Positions 9,834 through 20,472 of a stretch of DNA of 64,000 nt are shown here, one piece after another. Every line of letters begins with the position of its first letter. The stretch's first letter is position 1. Position numbers and translations under genes: made by a program. The DNA is taken from the NCBI GenBank assembly GCA_016182975.1, contig JACPFJ010000014.1, positions 33,015 to 97,014 of the forward strand, written 5' to 3'. Under the pieces are notes generated by a model that searched no databases, was not told the DNA's origin, and saw only the letters and a program-made list of their open reading frames with translations. The DNA comes from Deltaproteobacteria bacterium. GTDB lineage: Bacteria; Desulfobacterota; Desulfuromonadia; Geobacterales; Pseudopelobacteraceae.

Positions 9834-10136
9834 ATGGAAAACCTGAACAGCTATCTGATCGTCAGCGCCATCCTCTTCTCGATAGGGACAATCGGCGTAC
9901 TCACCCGTAAGAACGCCATCGTCATCTTCATGTGCATCGAGCTGATGCTGAATGCCGTCAATCTGACCTTCATCGCATTTTCCCGTCACCTCGGCAACCT
10001 CGACGGTCAGGTGTTCGTCTTCTTCGTCATGACAGTCGCCGCCGCCGAGGCCGCCGTAGGTCTGGCGCTGATGATCGCCTTCTTCAACAACAAGGAATCC
10101 ATCGACGTTGAAGATGTGAACATCATGAAGTGGTAG
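9834..10136 (+). CDS. nuoK: NADH-quinone oxidoreductase subunit K
   Basis: Small membrane subunit (100 residues, exactly the usual size) with three hydrophobic helices. The conserved glutamate of the second helix is in [13 protein letters not shown]. An in-frame start further upstream would run into nuoJ. The ATG at 9834 gives the normal length and follows AGAGGGA. Confidence 0.97.
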   Translation: MENLNSYLIVSAILFSIGTIGVLTRKNAIVIFMCIELMLNAVNLTFIAFSRHLGNLDGQVFVFFVMTVAAAEAAVGLALMIAFFNNKESIDVEDVNIMKW

Positions 10137-10199
10137 CCTGCCCCGGCGGTGCAAATTTTACAGCAGACAACGTTTAATGATTGAATAAAGGAGTCTTAC

Positions 10200-12206
10200 A
10201 TGTTTGACAACGTATGGCTGATCCCGCTCTTCCCGTTCATCGGCTTCCTGATCAACGGCCTGCTGGGGAAAAAGATCAAGAACGAGACAGTGATCGGCGG
10301 CATCGGTGCTGTTACCGTGCTCGGCTCGTTCATCGTCTCCTGCATGACCATACTCAAACTCCTGTCCCTGCCGGGCGAAGAACGGCTGGCCGAGGTGAAG
10401 GTGTTCACCTGGATTACATCCGGTAACTTTAACGCCGACATCGCCTTCCTGATCGACCCGCTCTCCTGCATCATGCTCATGGTAGTTACCGGGGTCGGTT
10501 TCCTGATCCACGTCTACTCGATCGGCTATATGCACGGAGAAGAAGGATTCTACCGTTTCTTTGCCTACCTGAACCTGTTTACCTTTTCCATGCTGCTGCT
10601 GGTGATGGGCAACAATCTGCTGCTGATGTTCGTGGGCTGGGAGGGTGTCGGCCTCTGCTCCTACCTGCTGATCGGCTACTACTTCCACAAGAAATCGGCA
10701 GGCGACGCCGGCAAGAAGGCCTTTGTCATGAACCGTGTCGGCGATTTCGGTTTCCTCCTGGGCGCCTTCACGCTGTACTGGTTCATGGGGCAGAACCACA
10801 ACGTCTGGACCATCCAGTTCACCGAGATGGCAAAGAGCTCGCATCTGCTCCCCACCGGCGGCATCGTGACCATCATCACCCTCTGCTTCTTTGTGGGCGC
10901 AACCGGCAAGTCGGCCCAAATCCCGCTCTATACGTGGCTGCCGGACGCCATGGAGGGCCCGACCCCGGTTTCGGCCCTGATCCACGCCGCCACCATGGTC
11001 ACCGCCGGTGTCTACATGATAGCCCGCATGAACTACCTGTTCATCCGTTCCCCCGAGACCTTGATGGTCGTAGCCGTGATCGGCGCATGTACCGCCCTGT
11101 TCGCCGCCACCATCGGCACGGCCCAGAATGACATCAAACGCGTACTGGCGTACTCGACCGTCTCCCAGCTCGGCTACATGTTCCTGGCCATGGGCGCCGG
11201 CGCGTTCGCGGCCGGTATCTTCCACCTGATGACCCACGCCTTCTTCAAGGCCTGTCTGTTCCTTGGTTCGGGCGCGGTGATACACTCCATGCACCACGCA
11301 TTGCACCATGTCCACTCGCATGACGACGCTCAGGACATGCGCAACATGGGCGGTCTCAAGTCCAAGATGCCGCTCACGTTCCTTACCTTCCTGCTGGCAA
11401 CCATCGCCATTGCAGGTATCCCCGGCTTTTCCGGTTTCTTCTCCAAGGACGAGATCCTCTGGCAGGCGTTCTCCAACCCCCACCATGGCGGCCTCAACCT
11501 GCTGCTGTGGGGCTTTGGCGCCGTTGCGGCCGGACTGACCGCCTTCTACATGTTCCGCCTGGTCTTCATGACGTTTTACGGAGAGTGCCGCATCACCCCC
11601 AAGGCCAAGGATCACCTGCACGAGTCGCCGATGGTGATCGTGTTTCCGCTGATCGTACTGGCGGCCCTCTCGGTAGTCGGCGGCTATATCGGCATTCCCA
11701 AGGTGATCGGCGATACATTGGGGGGGATCCCCAACTATTTCGAGCATTACCTGGAGCCGGTCTTCAAGTACTCCCACGAGTATATGGCGCAGCATGCGGC
11801 CCACGGCGGTCACCACAGCGTCGCCCTGGAGTGGGGCCTGATGGGCCTCTCCGTCCTGATCGCCCTGGCAGGGATCACCGTTGCCTTTACGATGTATGTG
11901 AAAAATACCGAACTCCCGGCCAGATTCACCGCCGCATTCCCCGCACTGCACCGCGCCGTGTTCAACAAATGGTTCATCGACGAACTGTATGATTTCGTAT
12001 TCGTAAACCCCTGCAAGGCCTTTGGCCGCTTCCTCTGGAAGGGCTTCGACGTGGTGGTGGTGGATGGCATCGTCAACGGCGTGGCCAAGGTGGTGATGGG
12101 CTTCAGCGGTGTCTTCCGCTACATGCAGTCCGGCCTGATCCATAACTATGCCTGGACAATGGCCTTCGGCGTGGTGGTGATCCTGGGCTACTATGTCTTC
12201 AAGTAA
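10200..12206 (+). CDS. nuoL: NADH-quinone oxidoreductase subunit L
   Basis: Largest antiporter-like proton-pumping subunit (668 residues), ending in the long lateral helix typical of NuoL. Diagnostic parts are GWEGVGLCSYLLIGYY near residue 145, PLYTWLPDAMEGPTPVSALI near 245, and the His-rich loop HSMHHALHHVHSHDD. AAAGGAG precedes the start. It follows nuoK after 63 bases. Confidence 0.98.
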   Translation: MFDNVWLIPLFPFIGFLINGLLGKKIKNETVIGGIGAVTVLGSFIVSCMTILKLLSLPGEERLAEVKVFTWITSGNFNADIAFLIDPLSCIMLMVVTGVGFLIHVYSIGYMHGEEGFYRFFAYLNLFTFSMLLLVMGNNLLLMFVGWEGVGLCSYLLIGYYFHKKSAGDAGKKAFVMNRVGDFGFLLGAFTLYWFMGQNHNVWTIQFTEMAKSSHLLPTGGIVTIITLCFFVGATGKSAQIPLYTWLPDAMEGPTPVSALIHAATMVTAGVYMIARMNYLFIRSPETLMVVAVIGACTALFAATIGTAQNDIKRVLAYSTVSQLGYMFLAMGAGAFAAGIFHLMTHAFFKACLFLGSGAVIHSMHHALHHVHSHDDAQDMRNMGGLKSKMPLTFLTFLLATIAIAGIPGFSGFFSKDEILWQAFSNPHHGGLNLLLWGFGAVAAGLTAFYMFRLVFMTFYGECRITPKAKDHLHESPMVIVFPLIVLAALSVVGGYIGIPKVIGDTLGGIPNYFEHYLEPVFKYSHEYMAQHAAHGGHHSVALEWGLMGLSVLIALAGITVAFTMYVKNTELPARFTAAFPALHRAVFNKWFIDELYDFVFVNPCKAFGRFLWKGFDVVVVDGIVNGVAKVVMGFSGVFRYMQSGLIHNYAWTMAFGVVVILGYYVFK

Positions 12207-12244
12207 ACCAGACTTAAGCAATTTGCATAAAGGAGCAAGAATTC

Positions 12245-13843
12245 ATGAGTAACCTACTGAGCCTGACGACATTCCTGCCGATACTGGGTGTGCTGCTGCT
12301 GCTGTTCATCCCCAAGGACAGCAAGGCGGTGCTGCGGGGCGTGGCCTTTGTAGTGACCGTAGTGACCTTTCTGGTGTCGCTGCCGATCCTGACCGGGTTC
12401 CGGACCAACGCCGAGTTCCAGTTCGTGGAAAATGTGCCCTGGATCGCGGCGGGTCCCTTCTTTATGCGCTACAATATCGGCATAGACGGCATCAGTCTCT
12501 GGCTCGTCATCCTGACCACCTTCATCATGCCGCTCGCGGTACTCTCCACATGGACGGCCGTAGAGGAGAAGGTCAAGGAGTACATGATCTGCCTGCTCCT
12601 GCTGGAAACAGGCATGCTGGGCGCCTTCATCTCCCTGGACCTGTTCCTGTTCTACATCTTCTGGGAGGTCATGCTGATCCCGATGTACTTCATCATCGGT
12701 ATCTGGGGCGGTAAAAACAAGATCTACGCCGCCGTCAAGTTTTTCATCTTCACCATGGTCGGCTCGCTCCTGATGCTGGTGGCGCTGATCTTCCTCTACT
12801 TCAAGGGGATCAATGCCGGCATCACCGATTTCAGCCTGCTGCACTTCTTTGATCTGAAGCTCGATCTCGCCACCCAGACCTGGCTGTTCCTCGCCTTTGC
12901 CCTTGCCTTCGCCATCAAGGTCCCCATGTTCCCGCTGCACACCTGGTTGCCGGACGCCCATACCGAGGCCCCCACGGCCGGTTCGGTGATCCTGGCCGCC
13001 ATCCTGCTCAAGATGGGCACCTACGGCTACGTGCGCTTTGCCATGCCGCTCTTCCCCGAGGCTGCTTACAAGTTTGCCCCGCTGATAGCCACCCTGGCGG
13101 TGATCGGCATCATCTACGCCGCGCTGGTCGCCATGGTGCAGGAAGACGTCAAGAAACTGGTGGCCTATTCGTCGGTGGCCCACCTGGGCTTTGTCATGCT
13201 GGGGGTGTTTGCCTTCAATGAGCAGGGAATCACCGGCGGCCTGCTGCAGATGCTCAACCACGGCGTCTCCACCGGCGCGCTGTTCCTTATCGTCGGCTTC
13301 ATCTATGAACGCCGGCACACACGTCTGATCACCGACTTCGGCGGTCTCTCCAAGCAGATGCCGGTATTCGCCACCATCTTCATGATAGTCACCCTCTCCT
13401 CCATCGGGCTGCCCGGCACCAACGGCTTTGTCGGCGAGTTCCTGGTCCTTTTGGGAGGCTTTGAGAGCGAGCTGCGCTGGTGGACCGTGGTTGCCGCCAG
13501 CGGCGTGATCCTCTCTGCCGTGTACATGCTCTGGATGTTTCAGCGGGTCATGTTCGGCGAGCTGGACAACCCCAAGAACCAGAAACTTACCGACCTGAAC
13601 GCCCGCGAGATCGCCATCATGGTGCCGCTCATAGCGCTTATCTTCATCATGGGGGTCTATCCCAACCCGTTCATCGAGAAGATGGACCCGGCCGTCAAGA
13701 AGCTGGTTTCCCAGGTAAGGCCAGCCGCCATGACGGCCCGGCAGATGCCGTCAGCGCCCGCCCTGCCGGCCGGTCATCCGATGGTGGCCCCGACTGCCGA
13801 ACATGGCTCGGCAGCACCCGCGGCAGTCGTCAACCCGCACTAA
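12245..13843 (+). CDS. nuoM: NADH-quinone oxidoreductase subunit M
   Basis: Second antiporter-like subunit (532 residues). The helix-5 glutamate is in FWEVMLIPMYFIIGIWG, and the helix-7 region is FPLHTWLPDAHTEAPTAGS. The last 35 or so residues are a hydrophilic Ala/Pro-rich tail not needed for the fold. AAAGGAG lies just upstream of the ATG. Confidence 0.98.
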   Translation: MSNLLSLTTFLPILGVLLLLFIPKDSKAVLRGVAFVVTVVTFLVSLPILTGFRTNAEFQFVENVPWIAAGPFFMRYNIGIDGISLWLVILTTFIMPLAVLSTWTAVEEKVKEYMICLLLLETGMLGAFISLDLFLFYIFWEVMLIPMYFIIGIWGGKNKIYAAVKFFIFTMVGSLLMLVALIFLYFKGINAGITDFSLLHFFDLKLDLATQTWLFLAFALAFAIKVPMFPLHTWLPDAHTEAPTAGSVILAAILLKMGTYGYVRFAMPLFPEAAYKFAPLIATLAVIGIIYAALVAMVQEDVKKLVAYSSVAHLGFVMLGVFAFNEQGITGGLLQMLNHGVSTGALFLIVGFIYERRHTRLITDFGGLSKQMPVFATIFMIVTLSSIGLPGTNGFVGEFLVLLGGFESELRWWTVVAASGVILSAVYMLWMFQRVMFGELDNPKNQKLTDLNAREIAIMVPLIALIFIMGVYPNPFIEKMDPAVKKLVSQVRPAAMTARQMPSAPALPAGHPMVAPTAEHGSAAPAAVVNPH

Positions 13844-13886
13844 GCAAGTTTAAGACACGAGTCAATCAGACCGGAGGATATATTAG

Positions 13887-15344
<1,458 letters not shown>

Positions 15345-15365
15345 CGGCCAATTGCCATACAGACG

Positions 15366-15405
15366 AAAAGGGCGGCCTCCTGCGGGGTCGCCCTTCTTTA
15401 TTTTG
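15366..15405 (+). terminator. Rho-independent terminator after nuoN
   Basis: A G+C-rich stem (AAGGGCGGCC pairing with GGTCGCCCTT, one G-U pair) is followed by a T-rich stretch ending about 15405. It lies 22 bases after the nuoN stop. It may also serve the minus-strand gene that ends at 15426. Confidence 0.8.
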
Positions 15406-15425
15406 GGGGGTGTGCTTGCCAGGGA

Positions 15426-15728
15426 TCAGTGAAACGTCGGTATCTTCTCCTGGATGAGCACATAGGGGCTGACGATCAACATGGCGAACCTCTTGTGCTG
15501 CTCGCCGTCCCAGTGCCGGATCTGCGCCAGGGATGGCTTGCCGATCCTGCCGGTATTGATCCACATATCGATGGTCTCCGCGTCGTCCCCGGCCACCTTC
15601 AGCGCCGCCTCGGCCAGGTCGAGGCTGTCTTCGACAAGGATCAGGCCGCCCCGTTCCAGATGGGCCCGCAACCAACTCCAATCCGCCTCGTCAATGGCCA
15701 GCGCCAGATCCTCTTTGCTCGGGGTCAT
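15426..15728 (-). CDS. DUF2288 family protein
   Basis: A 100-residue soluble protein of unknown function. It resembles the DUF2288 family in the pattern W-x-LRAHLERGGLILVEDSLDL in the first half and the ending MLIVSPYVLIQEK. A longer frame is open to 15752, but the ATG at 15728 follows AGAAAGG at suitable spacing. It faces the nuo operon and stands alone. Confidence 0.75.
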   Translation of the reverse strand: MTPSKEDLALAIDEADWSWLRAHLERGGLILVEDSLDLAEAALKVAGDDAETIDMWINTGRIGKPSLAQIRHWDGEQHKRFAMLIVSPYVLIQEKIPTFH

Positions 15729-15790
15729 TTGAAAAAACCTTTCTCGACGCACCGTTCACGCGGCGCGATGATCGTGTCCCACGTCTCGTT

Positions 15791-15816
15791 GCTATTATGC
15801 TCGATAGCATGATAGC
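15791..15816. promoter_or_regulatory. Hairpin between a glycosyltransferase gene and the DUF2288 gene
   Basis: GCTATTATGCT (15791-15801) and AGCATGATAGC (15806-15816) form an 11-bp stem with one mismatch and a 4-base loop. There is no T-run on either strand, so it is not a clear terminator. It lies about 60 bases upstream of the DUF2288 start. Confidence 0.3.
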
Positions 15817-15848
15817 CCAGTTTGACCCTTGGTGTCAGCAAGTGTTTA

Positions 15849-16856
15849 TCAGGAAACGCAGATAAAGTCGAACCCTTCGCGAAGTCCCAGGGAGCGGGCC
15901 GTAAGCCTGAACTCCTCCCGCCCCTTCCGCAGGCCGATTGCCACCAGCATTTTGCCGTGCTCCCACGCGAGCTCTTCCGTACGGATAACCGGCGCGCCGT
16001 GCAGGCATCTTCCCAGCTTGGCCGGGTCCACATCCAGCCAGCACGTCACGCGGATACCCTCGGCCGCCAGCAGGCGCTGCCAGGCGCGTCCTTCCGGGCC
16101 GGCTCCGGCAATCACCACCTCGGAAACGCCCTTGAGAAAGCCGTGACGCAGGAAGTGGGACTTGCAGGCCCGGAAGGCCTTGATGGCATATGCGTCCATG
16201 GTGCGCGTGGCGCGACCGGGGTGGTCGCGCCAGAAGAAGAGTTGCTGCGGCAGCCGCGCAAAAACCACACCGGCTGCCGCCATGCGCAGCCAGAGGTCGT
16301 AGTCCTCCGCCCAGCCGCAGTCGCGGTAGCCGCCGAGCATATCCGGAACCACCCTGCGCATCATCACGCTGGGGTGCACGAAGGGGGATTCGACGAACAG
16401 GTCGCGGATGATCAGGCTGTGCCCGCCGAGTCCGTTCTGCCAGGTCTCGTAGGCCAACATCCCGCGATTAAGCCCTGAACGGGGAAAGTGCCTGAAGGCG
16501 CAGGCCACAAGCCCGGCATCGGGATTAGCGTCGAGGTAAGCCGCCTGAAGCTCCAGGCGGCGGGGATGGCAGATGTCGTCGCCGTCCATGCGTGCCAGAA
16601 GTGGCGCGCGGCAGCTGGCCAGCCCTGCGTTGAGCGCCGCCACCAGGCCGCCCCCCTCGCGGCGGATCACGCGCACCCGCGGGTCGCGCCGGGACGCCTC
16701 CGTGAGGATGAGCGGCGTGGCGTCGTCGGAGCCGTCGTCAACAACGACCAGCTCCCACTCCTGAAGCGTCTGCCTGTAGAGGGAGTCGAGCGCGGCCAGC
16801 AGGTAAGGCGCCTCGTTGCGCACCGGCATCAGGATGGAGACGCGGGGTTGCTCCAT
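15849..16856 (-). CDS. Family 2 glycosyltransferase
   Basis: Predicted inverting sugar transferase (335 residues) of the GT-A fold. Visible: VSILMPVRNEAPYL at the N-terminus, the nucleotide-binding VVDDGSDD, the metal-binding ARMDGDD, and AEDYDLWLRM as the likely catalytic-acid region. The last 90 residues (from VVIAGAGPEGRAW) look like a Rossmann-type nucleotide fold, which is an uncommon addition. The chosen ATG overlaps the stop of the upstream lipoprotein gene (TGATG), so the two are probably translated together. The acceptor is unknown. Confidence 0.85.
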   Translation of the reverse strand: MEQPRVSILMPVRNEAPYLLAALDSLYRQTLQEWELVVVDDGSDDATPLILTEASRRDPRVRVIRREGGGLVAALNAGLASCRAPLLARMDGDDICHPRRLELQAAYLDANPDAGLVACAFRHFPRSGLNRGMLAYETWQNGLGGHSLIIRDLFVESPFVHPSVMMRRVVPDMLGGYRDCGWAEDYDLWLRMAAAGVVFARLPQQLFFWRDHPGRATRTMDAYAIKAFRACKSHFLRHGFLKGVSEVVIAGAGPEGRAWQRLLAAEGIRVTCWLDVDPAKLGRCLHGAPVIRTEELAWEHGKMLVAIGLRKGREEFRLTARSLGLREGFDFICVS

Positions 16857-17086
16857 CAGCGAGACGGGCGCCTCAATTCTTCCAGCCTGGCCGCGGCCTC
16901 CCTGGCCGCCGGAGAGTTCGGGTAGGCGCGGGTGATCTCCTCGTAGAGCTTGACGGCGTGTTCGCGGTTGTTCTGCTTCTCCTCGAAGCGGGCCGTCTCC
17001 AGCAGCTCGGCCGCCTTCTTCTCGCCGGAGCAGCCCGCGCCGGTCAGGACCAGGAAGATAAGCGTGATGATGGTAAGCCTTCTCAT
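16856..17086 (-). CDS. Small TPR-like lipoprotein
   Basis: A 76-residue protein with a type II signal peptide (lipobox LTGAGC, Cys19). The mature part is charged and looks like a single tetratricopeptide unit (AVKLYEEITRAYPNSPAA). It probably sits on a membrane as a short adaptor. It is coupled by a one-base overlap to the downstream glycosyltransferase gene. Confidence 0.75.
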   Translation of the reverse strand: MRRLTIITLIFLVLTGAGCSGEKKAAELLETARFEEKQNNREHAVKLYEEITRAYPNSPAAREAAARLEELRRPSR

Positions 17087-17127
17087 GTTCGTGTCTCCCC
17101 TGCGGTAATAAACAAGGCATAATGAAA

Positions 17128-17159
17128 AGAGGGGCTACAGATTGATCTGTAACCCCTCT
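17128..17159 (-). terminator. Terminator downstream of tRNA-Arg
   Basis: A long stem (AGAGGGG-x-TACAGA paired with TCTGTA-x-CCCCTCT) with a 4-base loop. On the minus strand it is followed by TTTTCATT. It lies just past the 3' end of the tRNA gene. Confidence 0.8.
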
Positions 17160-17167
17160 AGTTGTAT

Positions 17168-17244
17168 TGGCGCGCTTGGAGAGATTCGAACTCCCGACCT
17201 ACGGATTCGTAGTCCGTTGCTCTATCCAGCTGAGCTACAAGCGC
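17168..17244 (-). tRNA. tRNA-Arg (anticodon ACG)
   Basis: A 77-base tRNA read on the minus strand. The acceptor stem is GCGCTTG/CAAGCGC. The D arm has AGCTCAGCTGGATAGAG, the anticodon stem is ACGGA/TCCGT around CTACGAA, and the T loop is GTTCGAATC. CCA is encoded. Anticodon ACG reads CGU (and CGC/CGA once deaminated to inosine). Confidence 0.97.
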
Positions 17245-17346
17245 ATGTGTGATAGCAATTCGTGAAGATTGAAATAAATAACAAAAGATGGCGTGCAGTG
17301 CAAGTGAAATTTTAGGGCATTCGCAAAAAATATCTCGAAAAACAGA

Positions 17347-18006
17347 CTATTCGAACTGTGCCTTGAATTCCTGCACCATCAGCCGCAACGCCGCCACCTC
17401 CTCGCGCAGGAGAGACATCTCCCGCTCCAGTTGCGCAATCCGCTCATCCCCGGCCATGACCCGCAGTCGCGCGGCCTCCGGCGGCGGAGCGCCCTCTTCC
17501 GCAACCGGCTCCTGCTCACCGGTGAAAAGCTGGGCGTAGCGCGGCTCCTTCCGGCCGGGCTGACGCGCAAGACGGGTGACTAGCGGCTGTTCGCGCTCCA
17601 TCAGTTCCCGCAGGACCTCCTCCACGCCAGCCGCGTCAGGAAAAGGGTGCATTCGTTCCGCTCGGGCGCGCAACTCGCCCACGGTCTGCGGGCCGCGCAG
17701 CAGCAACTCGCACGTCACGGCCAGCTCCGCCGGCAGCAGGCCCAGTCTCTCGGCCAGGATATGGCGGTATTTCGGCACCCGTCCCCCATCGGCCGAGAGC
17801 ACCGCCACCTGCTTGAAGCGCAGGGAGTCGAGGGCGCGCACCACAGCCTCCTCCTCCAATGACATCGCCGGTTCGCGGTTCGATTTCTGGTTGCAGGCGT
17901 TGGTAAGGGCGTTGAGTGAGAGCGGGTAATACTCGGGAGTGGTCAGCTCCTTCTCGACCAGGCAGCCGAGGACCCGGGCCTCGATGTCGTTCAGGATAAT
18001 CTCCAT
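17347..18006 (-). CDS. yceH: YceH family protein (DUF480)
   Basis: A 219-residue protein of the YceH/DUF480 family, which has tandem winged-helix domains. Family signatures are VLGCLVEKELTTPEYYPLS at the start, the NACNQKSNREP block, and the second-domain VTCELLLRGPQTVGELR. The C-terminus (about 180-215) is a short coiled coil. The start at 18006 is preceded by a near-perfect AAAGGAGGT. The function is not known with certainty. Confidence 0.88.
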   Translation of the reverse strand: MEIILNDIEARVLGCLVEKELTTPEYYPLSLNALTNACNQKSNREPAMSLEEEAVVRALDSLRFKQVAVLSADGGRVPKYRHILAERLGLLPAELAVTCELLLRGPQTVGELRARAERMHPFPDAAGVEEVLRELMEREQPLVTRLARQPGRKEPRYAQLFTGEQEPVAEEGAPPPEAARLRVMAGDERIAQLEREMSLLREEVAALRLMVQEFKAQFE

Positions 18007-18126
18007 GCGACCTCCTTTGTCTGGGAGACGCCAGTATAGCAGCATCCGGCTGCGGATGCATGCGGTTTGTCGCGGTGGAAATATTTGCGCTATTGTTTTC
18101 AGCGCTTGGGCGGCACTCGGGGAAAA

Positions 18127-18152
18127 GGTATACATGTATACAGGTATACATG
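18127..18152. promoter_or_regulatory. Tandem GTATAC operator-like repeat
   Basis: GGTATACATG occurs at 18127-18136 and again at 18143-18152, with a third GTATAC between, so three hexamers lie 8 bases apart. Together they contain the perfect palindrome TATACATGTATA. A second palindrome, CCGGCTATAGCCGG, follows at 18162-18175. All lie in the divergent gap between yceH and the P-loop gene at 18217. This looks like a cooperative binding site for an unknown repressor. Confidence 0.45.
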
Positions 18153-18216
18153 TTTGGCGCCGCCGGCTATAGCCGGTATAATGACGTAAACGCGGCATCT
18201 TCTCCCAGGGGGCAGT

Positions 18217-19320
18217 ATGTGCAAAAAGCTTTTCATCGCCGCCACCGGTCAGCATTGCGGCAAGACCACCATCAGCCTCTCGCTGATACACCTGGCGCGG
18301 CAGCGCTACGGCAGGGTCGGCTACATCAAGCCGCTCGGCCCCAAGTGCCAGGAGTTCCGCGGGGTGACGGCCGACAAGGACGCGGTCCTCATGGCCCAGG
18401 TGTTCGGCCTGGAGGGGGAGATCGCCCTGATGTCCCCGCTGGTCCTCGGCAAGGGCTCGACCAAGAGGTTCCTCGATGGCGAGCTCTGCCGGGAATGGGC
18501 CGCGGAGAGGATCGCAGCCGCCTGCCGCGGGCTTGAGTCGCGCTGCGACCTGCTGCTGGTGGAAGGGGCCGGGCATGGCGGCGTCGGTTCGGTCGTCGGC
18601 CTCAACAACGCCGACGTTGCCAGGCTGGTGCAGGCGCCGGTCGTCATGGTGGCCGGCGGCGGCATCGGCAGCGTCATCGATTCGGTGCGGCTCAATCTGC
18701 CGCTCTACGAGAAGGAAGGGGTGGACGTCCGCATGCTGCTGGTCAACAAGCTGCAGCCGGATAAGCGCGACACCTCGCTGGCCTATCTCTCCAGGTACTT
18801 CGCCGGCAGCGGCATCCGGGTCTGCGGCGCCTTCGACTATTCGCCGGTACTGGCCGACCCGACCCTGCAAGGGGTCTCCAAGCTGCTCGGCCACCCGCTC
18901 CGGGGGGACCTGGGCCAGAAACAGCGCATCATACACCACATCCAGCTGGGGGCCGCCTCCTCACAGAAGGTGATCGACCACCTGCTGGAATCGAGCCTGC
19001 TCATCACCACCAGCTCGCGGGACGAACTGCTGGTCACGCTCTCCTCGCTGTACAACATCCCCGCCTACCGTCCCAGGATCGCCGGCATCGTCATCCCCGG
19101 CCATGCGCCGGTCTCGGCCATCACCCAGCGGATCATCGACGACAGCGGCATACCCTACATCCGCATCGAGCAGACCACGGCCGAGGTCTTCAGCGCCCTC
19201 AACGGCCACGTATCCAAGATCTCGGCCGAGGACAGCGAGAAGATCTCCCTGATCACCAGCCAGGCCGAGCAGGTCATCGATTTCGGCGCCATCGAGGAGT
19301 TGCTGGATGGAGCCGCATAA
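18217..19320 (+). CDS. P-loop/DRTGG protein related to the phosphotransacetylase N-terminal region
   Basis: A 367-residue protein with a dethiobiotin-synthetase-like P-loop at the N-terminus (ATGQHCGKTT, residues 9-18), VEGAGHGGVGS as the switch region, and a C-terminal DRTGG-type domain. The same pair of domains forms the N-terminal half of long bacterial phosphotransacetylases, but the acetyl-transfer domain is absent. A paralogue of similar length lies at 61192-62301. The start follows AGGGGG. Function is unknown; a regulatory or nucleotide-sensing role is only a guess. Confidence 0.8.
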   Translation: MCKKLFIAATGQHCGKTTISLSLIHLARQRYGRVGYIKPLGPKCQEFRGVTADKDAVLMAQVFGLEGEIALMSPLVLGKGSTKRFLDGELCREWAAERIAAACRGLESRCDLLLVEGAGHGGVGSVVGLNNADVARLVQAPVVMVAGGGIGSVIDSVRLNLPLYEKEGVDVRMLLVNKLQPDKRDTSLAYLSRYFAGSGIRVCGAFDYSPVLADPTLQGVSKLLGHPLRGDLGQKQRIIHHIQLGAASSQKVIDHLLESSLLITTSSRDELLVTLSSLYNIPAYRPRIAGIVIPGHAPVSAITQRIIDDSGIPYIRIEQTTAEVFSALNGHVSKISAEDSEKISLITSQAEQVIDFGAIEELLDGAA

Positions 19321-19400
19321 ATCCCGCTCGACCGGAAACCTCGCCCCGCAATATTCAGAATTCGGCCCACCAACCTTTTTTTAGATAACCGCAAGGCTTC

Positions 19401-19430
19401 TTGACAGCGGCGCAAAGAGAAGGCATTAAC
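19401..19430 (+). promoter_or_regulatory. Possible promoter of the ybhG-like gene
   Basis: TTGACA at 19401-19406 is followed after 17-18 bases by a weak -10 candidate around CATTAAC. It lies 40 bases before the membrane fusion protein gene, after a 150-base gap from the previous gene. The -10 match is poor. Confidence 0.35.
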
Positions 19431-19470
19431 TTAAGGGTGAAATCATTCGTTACTGCGGAAGGGGTCCGGG

Positions 19471-20472
19471 ATGATCAGGAAGGTTTTGCTCCTGTCGGCC
19501 GTCTGTCTGGCCGTGATTGTGGCGGCGTTGGTCATGCTGCGCCGAACGCCGAAGAAGGCGGGCGAACTCAAGGTGTCCGGCGCCGTCGAGGTCACCTCGG
19601 TGGAACTGTCGTTCAAGGTTGCCGGCCGGCTGGGTGAGCGACTGGTGGACGAAGGGGAGCAGGTGCGTTCCGGGCAACTGGTGGCGCGGCTGGAGGACGA
19701 CGAGTTGCGGGAGGAACGCAGAGCCCGCGCCGCCGAGGAACGCGCCGCCCGGGCGGCCCTGGCCGACCTGGAGGCCGGGAGCCGGGCCGAGGAGATCGCT
19801 CAGGCCGAGGCGGCCGTTTCCAGGATGAAGGCCGACGCCGACCGGCTTGCCAGGGACGCCGCCAGGATGGAGGCGCTCTACCGGCGCGAGGTGATCCCCC
19901 TGAAGGACCTGGAGGCGGCCCGCGCCGGGCGGGACGCCTCGGCCGCGGCGCTGCGCGAGGCCGAGGAGCGCCTCGGGCTCTTGAGGCGCGGTTCCCGGCC
20001 GGATGCCGTGCGCCAGGCCAGGGCCAGGGCCGAGGCCGCCGGCGCGGCCCTGGCCCTGGCCGAGACGCGCCTCTCCCATGGCGTGCTGCACGCCCCCCTG
20101 GCAGGTCTGGTGCTCGCCAAGCACGCCGAGGCGGGGGAAATGCTGGCGCCGGGCGCACCGGTGGTCACCGTGGGGAGGCTGGAGGAGGTCTGGCTGCGGG
20201 CCTACATCCCCGAGACGGAGCTGGGGAGGGTCCGGGTCGGCCAGCGGGCGCGGGTCACGACGGACACCTGGCCGGGTCGGGTCTTCGAGGGGCGGATCGG
20301 CTTTATCTCCTCCGAGGCGGAATTCACACCAAAGAACGTGCAGACCGAGAAGGAGCGGGTCAAGCTGGTCTACCGGATCAAGATCACCCTGGCCAACCCG
20401 CGGATGGAGCTGAAGCCGGGCATGCCGGCCGACGCGGTGATCGAGACCGATGAACGCCATTCAGGCCGATAG
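19471..20472 (+). CDS. ybhG: HlyD/YbhG-type membrane fusion protein
   Basis: Periplasmic adaptor (333 residues) of an ABC exporter. There is one N-terminal anchor helix (about residues 4-22), a lipoyl/barrel half-motif at VSFKVAGRLGERLVDEGEQV-like residues 45-65, a long Ala/Arg/Glu-rich coiled coil (about 85-200), then the second lipoyl half HAPLAGLVLAKHAEAGE. The final barrel ends KPGMPADAVIETD. It overlaps the ATPase gene by 23 bases. It should bridge the inner-membrane permeases to an outer-membrane channel not seen here. Confidence 0.88.
   Translation: MIRKVLLLSAVCLAVIVAALVMLRRTPKKAGELKVSGAVEVTSVELSFKVAGRLGERLVDEGEQVRSGQLVARLEDDELREERRARAAEERAARAALADLEAGSRAEEIAQAEAAVSRMKADADRLARDAARMEALYRREVIPLKDLEAARAGRDASAAALREAEERLGLLRRGSRPDAVRQARARAEAAGAALALAETRLSHGVLHAPLAGLVLAKHAEAGEMLAPGAPVVTVGRLEEVWLRAYIPETELGRVRVGQRARVTTDTWPGRVFEGRIGFISSEAEFTPKNVQTEKERVKLVYRIKITLANPRMELKPGMPADAVIETDERHSGR

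Noticed and set aside
17347..18939. A 530-residue minus-strand frame extending yceH upstream
   Set aside because: The part beyond 18006 is antisense to the P-loop gene at 18217. The ATG at 18006 has a near-perfect ribosome site and gives the family length.
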